A stretch of 64,000 nucleotides of DNA from Streptomyces sp. DH37 (GCF_029813835.1 NZ_JARVKV010000029.1:1-64000), one strand, 5' to 3'. Shown: positions 38,993 to 48,162, counted from the first letter of the stretch. Notes: generated from the letters alone by a model not told the origin. Program-made: numbers and translations.

Positions 38993-39331
38993 ATGCACCG
39001 TGCTGCCGCTGTCGCCTGCCTGGCTGCCGGCGTGCTGCTCCTGGCCGGGCCCGGCTGGGCGCTGCTCGCCCTGGGCGTGATGCTCCTGGCCGCCGCGCCC
39101 CGGCAGGAGCAGCGGGAGCCGGTGACGCTGGACGCCGTGCGCGAGCGCGCCCGCGCGGCCGGAGCGTGGGCGCAGCAGGCGCCGCGGCGGGCGGCGGCCG
39201 CGGCGTCCATGGCCGTCGGCGTCACCGGTGTTCCCGCCGGGGTGCTGCTGCTGTACGGGGGCGGGGCCGCGGTCCTCACCGCTGGAGGGATGGCCGTGGT
39301 GCTGTCGCTGCTGACCGGATGGAACGCCTGA
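38993..39331 (+). CDS. Small membrane protein between terminase and portal
   Basis: Unknown 112-residue protein with hydrophobic segments at about 5-35 and 75-108 and a charged middle. Ribosome site CAGGGAG. Not an expected virion gene at this place; may be a lysogenic or packaging accessory membrane protein. Confidence 0.65.
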   Translation: MHRAAAVACLAAGVLLLAGPGWALLALGVMLLAAAPRQEQREPVTLDAVRERARAAGAWAQQAPRRAAAAASMAVGVTGVPAGVLLLYGGGAAVLTAGGMAVVLSLLTGWNA

Positions 39332-39332
39332 G

Positions 39333-40715
39333 ATGGGGTGGCTGACCGGCCCGCCTCAGCGGGTGGAGACCAAGGCGGTGGAGGGCCAGGCGTTCGGCAC
39401 CTCCCTGGGGCTGGGCGTCAACAGCCCGGACTACCCGGCCGCCGGGTTCCTGCCCTACGCGGAAGCCGGGTTCGGGCGGAACGAATTGGTCTACGCCTGC
39501 ATCATGGAGAAGGCCACCTCGCTGCCGGAGGCGCCGCTGCGGGTGTACGGGCCGGACGGGCTCGGCGAGCCCCGCGAGAACCACCCGCTGCGCGAGCTGA
39601 TCACCAACCCCAACCCGATGCTGACCGAGTTCGAGCTGTTCGAGCTGACGGTCATCCACATGGACCTGGCCGGCATCGCGTTCTGGGAGATCATCCGGGA
39701 CCAGGCCGGGCGACCGGTGCAGCTGTGGCCGCTGCGCCCGGACCTCGTGCGGTTCATCCGGCAGCGCAACGGCCGCACCCGGTACGGCTACCTGCTCGGC
39801 GGGTCCATCGTCGACCTCGGCACCGACGTGCTCGCGTTCCGCTACCCCAACCCGGTCGATCCGCTGGTCGGGCAGGCGCCGCTGCGGCCGGCGCTGCGGG
39901 CTGTCGCTCTGGACAACGAGGCCACCGACTTCGTGAAGCACCTGCTCCAGAACCGGGCCGTGCCCGGGGTGGTCATCACCACCCAGCGCAAGGTCGACCA
40001 GGAGGTCTCAGACAGGCTCGCTACGAAGTGGAAGCAGAAGTTCGGCGGGTCCAAGCGCGGTGAGCCCGCGGTCCTCCAGGCCGGGATGGACGTCAAGGTG
40101 CTGGGCCTGGACCTGAACAGCCTGGAGTTCCCGGACCTGCGGACCATCAGCGAGGCGCGGATCTGCTCGGCTTTCGGAGTGCCGCCCATCCTGGTCGGCG
40201 CGAAGGTCGGCCTCGACCGGTCGACGTTCGCCAACTACAAGGAGGCCCGTACCTCCTTCTGGGAGGAGACGATCCTCCCCCTCCAGCGGCGGATCGGCGA
40301 CGTCATCACCGCCCGCCTCCTGCCCGAGGTGCTCGACGCCCAGTTCGCCATGCCCCGCAAGGTGACCGTCCGCTGGGACCGCAGCCAGGTCCTCGCGCTG
40401 AAGGAGTCCGAGCAGGCGATCTGGGAGCGCGCGAACAACGCGCTGCGCTCCGGCGCGATCACGGTCAACGAGTTCCGGAAGATCGTCGGCCTCCCGCCGG
40501 ACCCCGGCGCGGACGTGTACCTGCGCCCCGCCGGCGTCACCCCCACCCTGGCCGACGGCACCCCGACCGGCGGCGGCGAGCCAGCCGCAGGCACCGACGG
40601 CGGCGGCCAGGACGGCGGCCAGGAGGAGACCGGGCCGGAAGGCGCGGCCCTCTCCGACGCGGAACTGGCCCGGTTCCTGACCGCCTCCCTGCCGCGCCGC
40701 CCCCTGCGGGGGTGA
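39333..40715 (+). CDS. HK97-family portal protein
   Basis: Portal vertex subunit of 460 residues. ELVYACIMEKATSLPEAPLR, the LPNPNPM-like loop, and the SEARICSAFGVPPILVGAKV to ANYKEARTSFWEETI stretch are diagnostic of HK97-type portals. The last 50 residues are Gly-rich and disordered. Confidence 0.93.
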   Translation: MGWLTGPPQRVETKAVEGQAFGTSLGLGVNSPDYPAAGFLPYAEAGFGRNELVYACIMEKATSLPEAPLRVYGPDGLGEPRENHPLRELITNPNPMLTEFELFELTVIHMDLAGIAFWEIIRDQAGRPVQLWPLRPDLVRFIRQRNGRTRYGYLLGGSIVDLGTDVLAFRYPNPVDPLVGQAPLRPALRAVALDNEATDFVKHLLQNRAVPGVVITTQRKVDQEVSDRLATKWKQKFGGSKRGEPAVLQAGMDVKVLGLDLNSLEFPDLRTISEARICSAFGVPPILVGAKVGLDRSTFANYKEARTSFWEETILPLQRRIGDVITARLLPEVLDAQFAMPRKVTVRWDRSQVLALKESEQAIWERANNALRSGAITVNEFRKIVGLPPDPGADVYLRPAGVTPTLADGTPTGGGEPAAGTDGGGQDGGQEETGPEGAALSDAELARFLTASLPRRPLRG

Positions 40716-40718
40716 GCG

Positions 40719-41408
40719 GTGGCCCAGCCGAAGGTCCCCGACTCCCACGTGAAGGAAGCCGAGCGCCAGCTCGCGGAGTTCTTCAAGACGCAGGGCGCGG
40801 TCGTCGCCGCGAAGTGGCCCGACGACGGCAAGGCCCACGCCGGCCGCAGCAGCAAGGCCCTGTCGGACGTGTTCGACCTGGCCCGCTGGAACCGCGTCCT
40901 CGCGCCGACCATCTTCGGGATCGCGCTGGCGGTGGCCACCGCTGCGGGCCGCTCCATCCTCGCCGGCCTTGGCCTGTCCGCCGACGACTACGACGCCGAG
41001 CGCACCCACGAGTGGCTGACCGAGCACGCTGCCGGAGTGGCGGCCGGTATCAACGGCGCCACCCGTTTCGCCCTGGCCGACGCGCTGGACTCCGGCGCCT
41101 CGGCGGGGGATGTGCGGGAGATGTTCGGCCTGTTCATCGAGTACCGCGCGCCGCGGGCCGCCCGGACCGAGGTGACCGCAGCGACCGGGTTCGGCGTACG
41201 GGAGGCGGGCCAGCAGTCCGGCCAGGAGCTGACCAAGACGTGGATCACCGGCTCCAACCCGCGCAAGTCCCATGCCGCGATCAACGGCGAGACGGTCGGC
41301 TTGAAGGACACCTTCAGCAACGGCGCCAGGTGGCCGGGCGACTCCCGGCTGGACGACAAGGAACGGTCCAACTGCAACTGCTCGATGCGCGTGGACAAGG
41401 CCACGTGA
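40719..41408 (+). CDS. Minor head protein (Mu F-like)
   Basis: Protein of 229 residues with the C-terminal pattern of phage head-morphogenesis proteins: KTWITGSNPRKSHAAINGET, WPGDSRLDDKERSNCNC. The long helical N-terminal half fits a protein packed inside the capsid or at the portal. Directly follows the portal gene. Confidence 0.82.
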   Translation: MAQPKVPDSHVKEAERQLAEFFKTQGAVVAAKWPDDGKAHAGRSSKALSDVFDLARWNRVLAPTIFGIALAVATAAGRSILAGLGLSADDYDAERTHEWLTEHAAGVAAGINGATRFALADALDSGASAGDVREMFGLFIEYRAPRAARTEVTAATGFGVREAGQQSGQELTKTWITGSNPRKSHAAINGETVGLKDTFSNGARWPGDSRLDDKERSNCNCSMRVDKAT

Positions 41409-41444
41409 CCGGCGACCGGCGACGGGCCAGAGAGGTGTGACCCC

Positions 41445-42347
41445 ATGAAGATGCAGACGCTCATCGTGCCCGCCGAGTGGAAGGCGGTGGACGAGGAGGA
41501 GGACAACGTCCTCGAGGGCTACGCGTCGACGTTCGACAACATCGACCTGCACTACGACGTCGTGGCCGCCGGCGCCTTCAAGAACACGATCCCGCGCGTG
41601 CTGAAGGGCGAGGTCCCGTACCTGGCCGACCACTACGCCAGCGTGCGGAACGTGCTGGGCACGCTGGTCGGCGCGGAGGAGGACAACAAGGGTCTGAAGA
41701 TCCGGGTCAAGTTCGCCACCGACCCGGACACCCAGGCCATCCGCCAGAAGATGATCGACGGCCACATCAAGAAGATGTCCATCGGCTACGAGCCGTTGCA
41801 GTGGCGGTACGAGACCCGCGGCTCCAAGCGCGTGCGTGTGCTGGAGGAGGTCAAGCTGTGGGAGGTCAGCGCGGTCGTCTTCCCCGCGAACCCGTCCGCC
41901 GTGATCCAGCGCGTGAAGTCGGCGGTCGCCGAGACCGTCGAGACCGTCGTGCAGGGGGCCGTCGTCTGCGGCGCGGACGAGACCGAGGTCAAGGCCGCGC
42001 TCGCTGAGTGGATGAACACCGCCGCCCTGGGCGGGGTGCCGGGCCTGGAGCAGCCCGCCACCCGAGAACAGAAGGACAGCTCCACCCAGACCACCCACCT
42101 GGAGACAGGGGACGCCGGTAAGCCGGAGGGCGCCGAGCCGCAGCAGGACCCCAAGGGGCCTGACGCACTCACGCTCTTGATGCACAAGGCGGACGCCGTG
42201 CTCGCAGGCCGGGACCCGGACGCAGTGGTCGACCCCGTGCAGTACGCGGGGACCTCCGCCCGTCTGGACGCGCTCAGCACCTGGCTGGAGCGCAGCAACC
42301 GCGAAGCGGAGCTAGCCGATCAGCTCCGCGAGCTTCGCGGCCGGTAA
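41445..42347 (+). CDS. Prohead protease with C-terminal scaffold region
   Basis: HK97-type capsid maturation protease of 300 residues. The protease domain (about 1-165) contains ADHYA (catalytic H63) and KKMSIGYEP (S112), and VSAVVFPANP closes the fold. The charged, Gln/Glu-rich region of about 200-300 probably acts as scaffold, so protease and scaffold are fused. RBS GAGAGGTG. Confidence 0.9.
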   Translation: MKMQTLIVPAEWKAVDEEEDNVLEGYASTFDNIDLHYDVVAAGAFKNTIPRVLKGEVPYLADHYASVRNVLGTLVGAEEDNKGLKIRVKFATDPDTQAIRQKMIDGHIKKMSIGYEPLQWRYETRGSKRVRVLEEVKLWEVSAVVFPANPSAVIQRVKSAVAETVETVVQGAVVCGADETEVKAALAEWMNTAALGGVPGLEQPATREQKDSSTQTTHLETGDAGKPEGAEPQQDPKGPDALTLLMHKADAVLAGRDPDAVVDPVQYAGTSARLDALSTWLERSNREAELADQLRELRGR

Positions 42348-42368
42348 CCGACCACACGCACACGAGAC

Positions 42369-42397
42369 GGACCCACCCACCGGGCTGGGTCCTTTTT
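42369..42397 (+). terminator. Intrinsic terminator before the capsid gene
   Basis: GGACCCA / TGGGTCC stem (42369-42375 with 42386-42392), 10-nt loop, followed by TTTTT. A classical U-tract terminator, unusual in this GC-rich genome; it would set the dosage of protease versus capsid, provided the capsid gene has another promoter or read-through. Confidence 0.75.
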
Positions 42398-42428
42398 CGT
42401 GCGCGCACACATAGGGAGGAGAGGCACC

Positions 42429-43670
42429 ATGCCTCACCCGCTTCTGGTGCGTGCGGCCCAGTGCATCGAGCAGGCCCGCGCTCTGAACGACGAGTTCGAC
42501 GACAAGACCCGCATGCCGGCGGAGGTCACCAAGAAGATCGACCTGCTGCTCGGCGAGGCGTCCAAGTGCAAGAAGCAGGTCGAGCGGGAGACCCGCATCA
42601 CGGAGATGGACAACTTCCTGTCCGCTCCGGACTTCAAGCACGACATGTCCGGGACCGAGGAGAGCGGCGGGATGTCCGTCGCCGAGATCGGCGGCGTGTG
42701 GACCACCGACAAGCAGCGCAAGGACGCCCAGCAGAAGGCGTTCTTCGACTTCGTGCGCAAGGGCCACGCCGGCATGAAGCACGAGTACAAGGCCGACCTG
42801 GTGGAGGACGCCGAGGGCCAGGTCCTCGTGCCCGCGGATTTCGTGGGCACCATCCTGCGGGAGCTGCCCAGGGAGGCGACCATCCGGCCGCTGGCCACCG
42901 TCCGGCCGACCTCCAGCAACAAGATGGAGATCGGTGTCGTCAACGTCGCGGCCGCCGGCTGGGGGAAGCTCGAGACCGGCGCCGCCCTGGCGGACGGTCT
43001 GCCGGCGGACCCGGCCGACAAGGACACCATCGAGGTCCACGACCTCAACGCCTTGGTGAAGATCGGCGTCGACGAGCTGGACGACGCGAACGACGACCTG
43101 GCGGCGATCATCTCCCAGGCCCTGTCCCTGAAGATCGCCGAGCAGGAGGACGACGCGTTCGCCAACGGCTCCGGTGCCGGCCGGCCGGAGGGCATGGCGG
43201 CCGCGGCCACGGTCACCCAGGGCGTGGCCGCCGCGGCGGGCCAGACCGTCACCGGCGACGAGCTGAAGCGCGTCACCTTCGCCGTGCCCAGCCAGTTCCG
43301 CCGCAACGGGGTGTGGCTCGGGCACACCTCGGCGGAGGAGAAGATCGCGCTGCTGAAGGACGGCGACGGCCGCTACCTGCTCCAGCCGAACCTGGCCGCA
43401 GGCGAGCCGCCGACCCTGATGGGGTACCGCTGGTACACCGTCGACGGTCTGCCCGCGATCACCACCACCGCCGACGCGGGCGCCGGCACCGACAAGTCCG
43501 TGATCTTCGGAGACGTCCGCCAGGGCTACATGATCGCCGACCGGCGACGGCTGACGGTCACGCGCCTGGTGGAGCGGTACGCCGACGAGGGCAAGATCGG
43601 CCTGCTGTTCCGGCACCGCGTCGGCGGCGCCGTCATCCGCCCCAAGGCGTTCGCCTGGTACAGGCTCTGA
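42429..43670 (+). CDS. Major capsid protein (HK97 fold)
   Basis: Capsid subunit of 413 residues. The first 110 residues are helical and charged, like the delta domain removed by the protease. The HK97 core begins near VLVPADFVGTILRELPREAT. The ADRRRLTVTRLVERYADEGK and FRHRVGGAVIRPKAF end is typical. Strong ribosome site GGGAGGAGAGG. Confidence 0.93.
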   Translation: MPHPLLVRAAQCIEQARALNDEFDDKTRMPAEVTKKIDLLLGEASKCKKQVERETRITEMDNFLSAPDFKHDMSGTEESGGMSVAEIGGVWTTDKQRKDAQQKAFFDFVRKGHAGMKHEYKADLVEDAEGQVLVPADFVGTILRELPREATIRPLATVRPTSSNKMEIGVVNVAAAGWGKLETGAALADGLPADPADKDTIEVHDLNALVKIGVDELDDANDDLAAIISQALSLKIAEQEDDAFANGSGAGRPEGMAAAATVTQGVAAAAGQTVTGDELKRVTFAVPSQFRRNGVWLGHTSAEEKIALLKDGDGRYLLQPNLAAGEPPTLMGYRWYTVDGLPAITTTADAGAGTDKSVIFGDVRQGYMIADRRRLTVTRLVERYADEGKIGLLFRHRVGGAVIRPKAFAWYRL

Positions 43671-43746
43671 TCCCTCGCTCACCCGTCCCGGCCCTCGAGC
43701 GCACCTGCGCCCGGGGGCCGGGGCCCGGACCGGAAAGGAGAGGCAG

Positions 43747-44181
43747 ATGACCACCAGGGTCCTGGTCCTCAAGCCCACCGTCATCAAGGTGGCGCCGCGC
43801 ACCCGCGTCGATCTGGACGCGCACCACGAGTACTACCTCGACGACGACGAGCAGGCCCGCAAGCTGATCGAGGAGGGCCGCGCCGTGGAGCTCGACGCCC
43901 GCGGCCGCCGGGTTGAGACCGCCACGCGCACCGCGGCGGAGAAGCCGAAGGCCGAGACCAAGCCGGACGGGCCTGCGGGCAAGCCGGGCTCGAGCCGCCG
44001 GACGAAGGCCACCGCCGCGCCGGAGACCAAGACGGCGGCCAAGTCCGCGACCTCGAGGTCGGCCGCCAGGAGCGGCGGCAGCTCGGCCGCCAGCCCCGCG
44101 AAGGCCGGCACCACCGGCACCACCAAGGCCGCCGAGGACAGCGAGGCGGACGACGCCAAGGGCGGCAAGACCGATGGGTGA
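43747..44181 (+). CDS. Virion-associated low-complexity protein
   Basis: Unknown 144-residue protein. A folded N-terminus (about 1-55) is followed by a Lys/Ala/Ser/Thr-rich disordered tail. Position after the capsid gene suggests a head or connector accessory. Confidence 0.65.
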   Translation: MTTRVLVLKPTVIKVAPRTRVDLDAHHEYYLDDDEQARKLIEEGRAVELDARGRRVETATRTAAEKPKAETKPDGPAGKPGSSRRTKATAAPETKTAAKSATSRSAARSGGSSAASPAKAGTTGTTKAAEDSEADDAKGGKTDG

Positions 44182-44338
44182 GCCGACCGTCTTCGACGAG
44201 GACACCAGCACCTACGTGCACGGCGCGGCGATCCCGGACGTACCGACCGACGCGAGCGCCACCGCGGCGGACAACGCGACCGCGATCAACGCCATCCTCG
44301 CCGCGCTGCGGTCGGCCAACATCATCGCCCAGGACTGA
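44174..44338 (+). CDS. Small head-fibre-like protein
   Basis: Fifty-four-residue protein ending in ATAADNATAINAILAALRSA, the helix that closes phage head-fibre and decoration proteins. Overlaps the preceding gene by 8 nt. Confidence 0.6.
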   Translation: MGEPTVFDEDTSTYVHGAAIPDVPTDASATAADNATAINAILAALRSANIIAQD

Positions 44339-44350
44339 GGGGAGAGGGCT

Positions 44351-44908
44351 GTGGCTGCGTTCGCGAGCGTCAGTGACCTGCGCATCCTGCACGACGACGA
44401 GGGCCTGGACGAGACGCGGGCGCAGCTCATCCTCGATGCGGTCTCCGACCAGATCCGGGACACGCTGGGCTGGTCGGTCACCGAAGAGAACGACGTCACC
44501 GTCACCCTGGACGGGCCCGGCACCGAGGAGCTGCTGCTGCCCACGCTCCACCTGACGTCGGTGACCTCGGTGACCGAGAGCGGCCGGCTCCTGGTGCAGG
44601 GGGATGATTTCCTGCTGTACCGGCACGGGATGCTGCGGCGGGTGGTGTCCGGGTTCCCGATCGACTGGACCGACCGGCCGCAGGGGATCACCGTGCTGTT
44701 CGCCCACGGCTACCCGGCCGACGCAGTACCGCCCGTGTTCCGGGCGGTGACCCTGGACTACGCGGGCAAGATGCTGTCCAACCCCGCGCTGGTCCCCCAC
44801 TCCCGGACGGTCGGGCGGGTGACCGTCTCCTACAGCGACATGCGCGCGATGGTCCCGCCCATCGACGACTCCCGGCTGGACACTTACCGGCTGCCCGAGG
44901 GCTTCTGA
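44351..44908 (+). CDS. Head-tail connector (adaptor, gp6-like)
   Basis: Probable adaptor ring protein of 185 residues. The N-terminal helical bundle (SVSDLRILHDDEGLDETRAQ) followed by a beta domain matches phage gp6/gp15-like connectors. GAGGGGAGAGG precedes GTG 44351. First of three connector genes in standard order. Confidence 0.78.
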   Translation: MAAFASVSDLRILHDDEGLDETRAQLILDAVSDQIRDTLGWSVTEENDVTVTLDGPGTEELLLPTLHLTSVTSVTESGRLLVQGDDFLLYRHGMLRRVVSGFPIDWTDRPQGITVLFAHGYPADAVPPVFRAVTLDYAGKMLSNPALVPHSRTVGRVTVSYSDMRAMVPPIDDSRLDTYRLPEGF

Positions 44909-44910
44909 CG

Positions 44911-45237
44911 ATGCCGCGCCTGGGCAACCACACCGCGCTCATCGTCCGCGGCCGCGGCACCGACGCGCACGGCGACCCGCTGCCCGGCGACCCCGAGGAG
45001 ATCGAGGTGACGGGCACGTCGATGCAGCCGGGCGCGAGCGCGGAGAACGACGACGCCCGCACCACCGTGGCCTCCACGTGGTTCTGGTTCGTGCCCCCGG
45101 GCACGGACGTCCGCGCCACCGATCAGGTGCGCTGGCGCAGCCACGTGTTCCAGGTCGACGGGGAACCGCAGCCGTGGGACGACGAGCGCGGCCGGCCCCA
45201 CCACATCGAGGTGCAGCTGAGGGAGGTGACGGGCTGA
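44911..45237 (+). CDS. Head closure protein (stopper-like)
   Basis: Beta-rich protein of 108 residues (TWFWFVPPGTDVRATDQVRW, then HHIEVQLREVTG) of the size and position of the SPP1 gp16-type stopper. Its stop shares an A with the next ATG. Confidence 0.72.
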   Translation: MPRLGNHTALIVRGRGTDAHGDPLPGDPEEIEVTGTSMQPGASAENDDARTTVASTWFWFVPPGTDVRATDQVRWRSHVFQVDGEPQPWDDERGRPHHIEVQLREVTG

Positions 45238-45647
45238 TGGCCGCCGATCTGCCTCCGTACCCCGACGTCGAGGACCTGCTGATCGCCAGGCTCGCCGACC
45301 TCGGCCCCACCGGCAGCGTCTACCCGGCGAACCTGCACGAGCTTCTGTTCGCCGGCGTCGACGGACAGGAGCACTTCATCCGCATCCGGCGCGTGGGCGG
45401 CGAGGACGACCTGCGCACCGACCGGCCGCGCGTCGACATCGAGATCGCGGCCGCCACCCGCGCCATCGCCTGGCGGGTGGCACGCGCTGTCCAACAGCGC
45501 ATGATCTCCGGCCCGGCCCGCGTGCCCGGCGTCGGTGTGATGGACCGCGCCCGGACCGAGGTCGGGCTGCGCGCGGTCCTGCACGAAAACCCGGCCATCC
45601 GGTGCGTGCTGGCCACCTACCGCGCCTCACTGCGCCGCTCGGCCTGA
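45237..45647 (+). CDS. Tail terminator/completion protein
   Basis: Protein of 136 residues: an N-terminal helix (PYPDVEDLLIARLADLG), HFIRIRRVGGEDDLRTDRPR, then AIAWRVARAVQQRM. This matches tail-completion proteins that cap the tube. TGATG junction upstream. Confidence 0.75.
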   Translation: MAADLPPYPDVEDLLIARLADLGPTGSVYPANLHELLFAGVDGQEHFIRIRRVGGEDDLRTDRPRVDIEIAAATRAIAWRVARAVQQRMISGPARVPGVGVMDRARTEVGLRAVLHENPAIRCVLATYRASLRRSA

Positions 45648-45725
45648 CCGACCTGCCCGCCCACGCCGCCCCGCCGTCTGCCGGGGCTCTGCCCGCATGG
45701 AGTCCCGCACGAGAGGAGTAGGGCC

Positions 45726-46370
45726 GTGCCCGCTTGGGAGACCCTGAAGAACCACCAGAACACCCTCATCCGCAAGTCGCTGGAGGGGTCGACGTTCATC
45801 GCGCCGATCACCTCCGACGCCATCACCTCGCTCACCGGCGCCGACAGCTCGCTCAACGCGCTGCCCGCCGGCTACAACGACCTGGGCTGGATGTCGGACG
45901 ACGGCGCCCAGTTCTCGAGCGACGTGGAGACCTCCGACGTCACCTCCTGGGGCGCGGTCGAACCGACCAGGCGCGACATCGTGTCCGACGTCACCACCCT
46001 CCAGGTGTCCCTCCAGGAGACCAACAAGCACACCATCGGCCTCTACACCGGGGCGGACATGACCGCCGTCGTCCCGGACGCCACGTCCGGCGAGGTCGTC
46101 GTCGAGAAGCCGGACCGGCCGCCGCTGCGGTACTGGCGGGTGCTGACCATCGGCGTGGACCTGGCCGACGCCGGCGAAATCTACATCGCGCGTTTCCTGC
46201 CCCGCGCCTCGCTGACGGACAAGGACGACCAGGCGTTCAACAACGGCGACGACCCGCTGGGCTGGCCGGTCACCCTGACCGGCTACATGGACGACACCCT
46301 CGGCTACAGCGAACGGTTCTACTTCGGCGGCCCCGGCTGGGAAGCCCTGCTCTCCGCGATGGGCTTCTGA
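45726..46370 (+). CDS. Major tail tube protein
   Basis: Probable tail tube subunit of 214 residues, beta-rich, with PAGYNDLGWMSDDGAQFSSD and LPRASLTDKDDQAFNNGDDP. GAGAGGAG lies before GTG 45726. Position between connector and chaperone genes agrees. Confidence 0.82.
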   Translation: MPAWETLKNHQNTLIRKSLEGSTFIAPITSDAITSLTGADSSLNALPAGYNDLGWMSDDGAQFSSDVETSDVTSWGAVEPTRRDIVSDVTTLQVSLQETNKHTIGLYTGADMTAVVPDATSGEVVVEKPDRPPLRYWRVLTIGVDLADAGEIYIARFLPRASLTDKDDQAFNNGDDPLGWPVTLTGYMDDTLGYSERFYFGGPGWEALLSAMGF

Positions 46371-46372
46371 CC

Positions 46373-46558
46373 GTGGCGGGCCGGGCCGTACGGCTGACGC
46401 TCACCCCCGGCGCGCCCCGCCGCCGTGAGGAGCTGTGCCCGTGCTGCCTCCTGCCGTCGCTGCTGGAGGTCGACCTGCACGTCCTCAGCGCGGCCGGAGT
46501 CCAGCGGGTGGCCACCGTCATCGCGTGCACCACCGGCGGCTGCCCGGCCTCCTCCTGA
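46373..46558 (+). CDS. Small Cys-rich protein
   Basis: Sixty-one-residue protein with CPCC and two later cysteines (ACTTGGC), likely zinc-binding. GTG 46373 lies 2 nt after the tail-tube stop. Unknown role in the tail region. Confidence 0.6.
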   Translation: MAGRAVRLTLTPGAPRRREELCPCCLLPSLLEVDLHVLSAAGVQRVATVIACTTGGCPASS

Positions 46559-46560
46559 CC

Positions 46561-46602
46561 GCCGTGGCGGCCGGCCCTTGGGCGGGCACCGGCCGCCACG
46601 GC
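46561..46602 (+). terminator. Hairpin in the tail region
   Basis: Perfect 14-bp stem GCCGTGGCGGCCGG / CCGGCCGCCACGGC (46561-46574 with 46589-46602), 14-nt loop. Could terminate or modulate transcription between abundant tail-tube message and downstream genes. Confidence 0.55.
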
Positions 46603-46646
46603 TCACCCCCCTCGCGCCCGCCCCCCGTACAGATGGAGAGGACCCC

Positions 46647-47000
46647 GTGGCAGGCACCGAGTACATCTCCCCCCGTGGCATCACCCAGACGGTCGACTCG
46701 CCCGTGGTCGCCACCCGCCTGCGCGCCCGCGGCTGGCGCCCGCGCACCGAGCTGGAGAAGGCCGCCAAGCACGACAAGACCGCGGCGGCCTACCTCGAGC
46801 GGGCCAAGGCCGAGACCCGCCGGCGCGAGGAGCGGGCCAAGGAGCGGAAGGCCGCGGCCGAGGAGGAGCCGGCCACCGCCGCGCAGGAGACCGGCCAGGA
46901 GAAGAGCAGCAGCTCCTCCGGCGACGAGACCGAGAGCAGCAGCTCCTCCTCTTCGTCGTCTTCGTCGCGGCGCGGCAAGACCAGCAGCTCCAGCAAGTAG
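46647..47000 (+). CDS. Tail-region protein with poly-Ser tail
   Basis: Unknown 117-residue protein. A folded basic N-terminus is followed by a charged helix and a C-terminal run of serines (two blocks, from about residue 83). The DNA there is a TCC/AGC/TCG repeat. RBS GGAGAGGA. Confidence 0.65.
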   Translation: MAGTEYISPRGITQTVDSPVVATRLRARGWRPRTELEKAAKHDKTAAAYLERAKAETRRREERAKERKAAAEEEPATAAQETGQEKSSSSSGDETESSSSSSSSSSSRRGKTSSSSK

Positions 47001-47017
47001 CCCAGGAGAGCCCGCCC

Positions 47018-47317
47018 ATGGACACCCCGTCCACCCCGTCCCTCGACCTCGACGCGCTCGAGCGTGAGGGCGCGCCGGAGCCGTTCACCATCGTGCACGG
47101 CGACACCCTCTTCACCCTGGCCGATCCGCGCGAGCTGGACTGGCGGCTCATCGACCGGCTCGGCACCGGCCCGGCCGACGCCGACCTGCGGGTCCTCCTC
47201 GGCGACCAGTACGACGCCTTCGCCCAGCACCGGATGCCGGGCTGGAAGCTGGACATGCTGCTGACGCGGTGGCGGGAGCACTACGGCCTGGGGGGAGCCG
47301 ACGCCTCGCCTACCTGA
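47018..47317 (+). CDS. Tail assembly chaperone, short form (gpG-like)
   Basis: Ninety-nine-residue chaperone that coats the tape measure during tail assembly. EPFTIVHGDTLFTLADPREL and the RMPGWKLDMLLTRWREHYGL end match actinophage tail chaperones. Near its end it carries the slippery heptamer at 47290-47296, where a fraction of ribosomes shift into the -1 frame. Confidence 0.85.
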   Translation: MDTPSTPSLDLDALEREGAPEPFTIVHGDTLFTLADPRELDWRLIDRLGTGPADADLRVLLGDQYDAFAQHRMPGWKLDMLLTRWREHYGLGGADASPT

Positions 47318-47829
47318 TCCACCGGTACGGCGAGGCCATCCGCGCGGACCTGGCCGACCGCGGCTGGGACCTGGCTCGGCTGTGGCGCGACCGGCGCTTC
47401 GCCTTCCTGGCGAGCGTCATCGACCAGCTGCCCCGGCACTCCCGGTTCGTCGCGGCCCTGGCCAACGACGAGGAGCTGGCCGAGCAGACCCCGGAGACGA
47501 AGGGCTCCGTCCACCCCCCGCTGACCGAGTGGTCGCCGGAGGTGGAGCGGCTGACCGGGATCTACGACCGGATGGGTGAGCTGATCACCGCGGTGAACAA
47601 CACCGTGGCCAAGCGGCCCCGCAAGCCACCGCGTCCGGCGCCCCGCCCGCAGACCGCCCGCGACCGCCTCAAGGTCAAGCGCCGCCGGTACAAGCACGAG
47701 CTGCTGAAGCGGCGGCTGCTCCAGGCCCGCGAGGAGGGCCGCCCCACCATGGCCGCCGCCCCGGCGCCGGCCGACGCCGCGCACGCGGCCGTACGGCCCC
47801 GCCGCCGCAAGCACCCCGCGAAGGAGTGA
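47018..47829 (+). CDS. Tail assembly chaperone, frameshift form (gpGT-like)
   Basis: Predicted 270-residue fusion: 93 codons from 47018 to 47296, then -1 frame from 47296 to 47829. The downstream frame has no ribosome site of its own and encodes RRLAYLIHRYGEAIRADLAD and a basic Lys/Arg/Pro-rich C-terminus. This mirrors the G/GT pair of lambda and many siphophages. Confidence 0.85.
47290..47296 (+). promoter_or_regulatory. Programmed -1 frameshift site
   Basis: G GGG GGA, in frame as CTG-GGG-GGA of the short chaperone. It is a canonical X XXY YYZ heptamer and the shift leads straight into the open -1 frame. Confidence 0.88.
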
Positions 47830-47831
47830 GC

Positions 47832-48125
47832 ATGCCCCGCACGCGAGTCGACTTCCGCCTGGACTACGAGGGCATCAGCGAGGTCCTGAAGTCCCCGCAG
47901 ATGCGCGACCTGATGAACGAAACCGCCGTGACCGTCGCCGCGGCCGCCCGCGCCGAGCTGCCCGACGACGCGCGGATCCAGTTCCGCCCCTACACCACCG
48001 ACCGCCGCGCCGCCCGGGTTACCGCCTTCGGCGGCAGCGTCACCGACGAGGAGCGCGAGGCCGCTCTGATCCGTGCCGCCCGTGCGGTCGGGCTCGAGGT
48101 CACCGAACGATCCGAGCGCGAGTAA
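47832..48125 (+). CDS. Small tail/neck protein (gp10-like)
   Basis: Ninety-seven-residue protein (VDFRLDYEGISEVLKSPQMR, AAAARAELPDDARIQFRPYT) similar in pattern to HK97 gp10-type neck proteins. ATG 47832 lies 6 nt after AAGGAG; GTG 47826 is less likely. Its place after the chaperones is unusual for a neck gene. Confidence 0.65.
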   Translation: MPRTRVDFRLDYEGISEVLKSPQMRDLMNETAVTVAAAARAELPDDARIQFRPYTTDRRAARVTAFGGSVTDEEREAALIRAARAVGLEVTERSERE

Positions 48126-48162
48126 CACCCTGTCCCTGCACACCCGAGAGTGAGGCCCGCCC

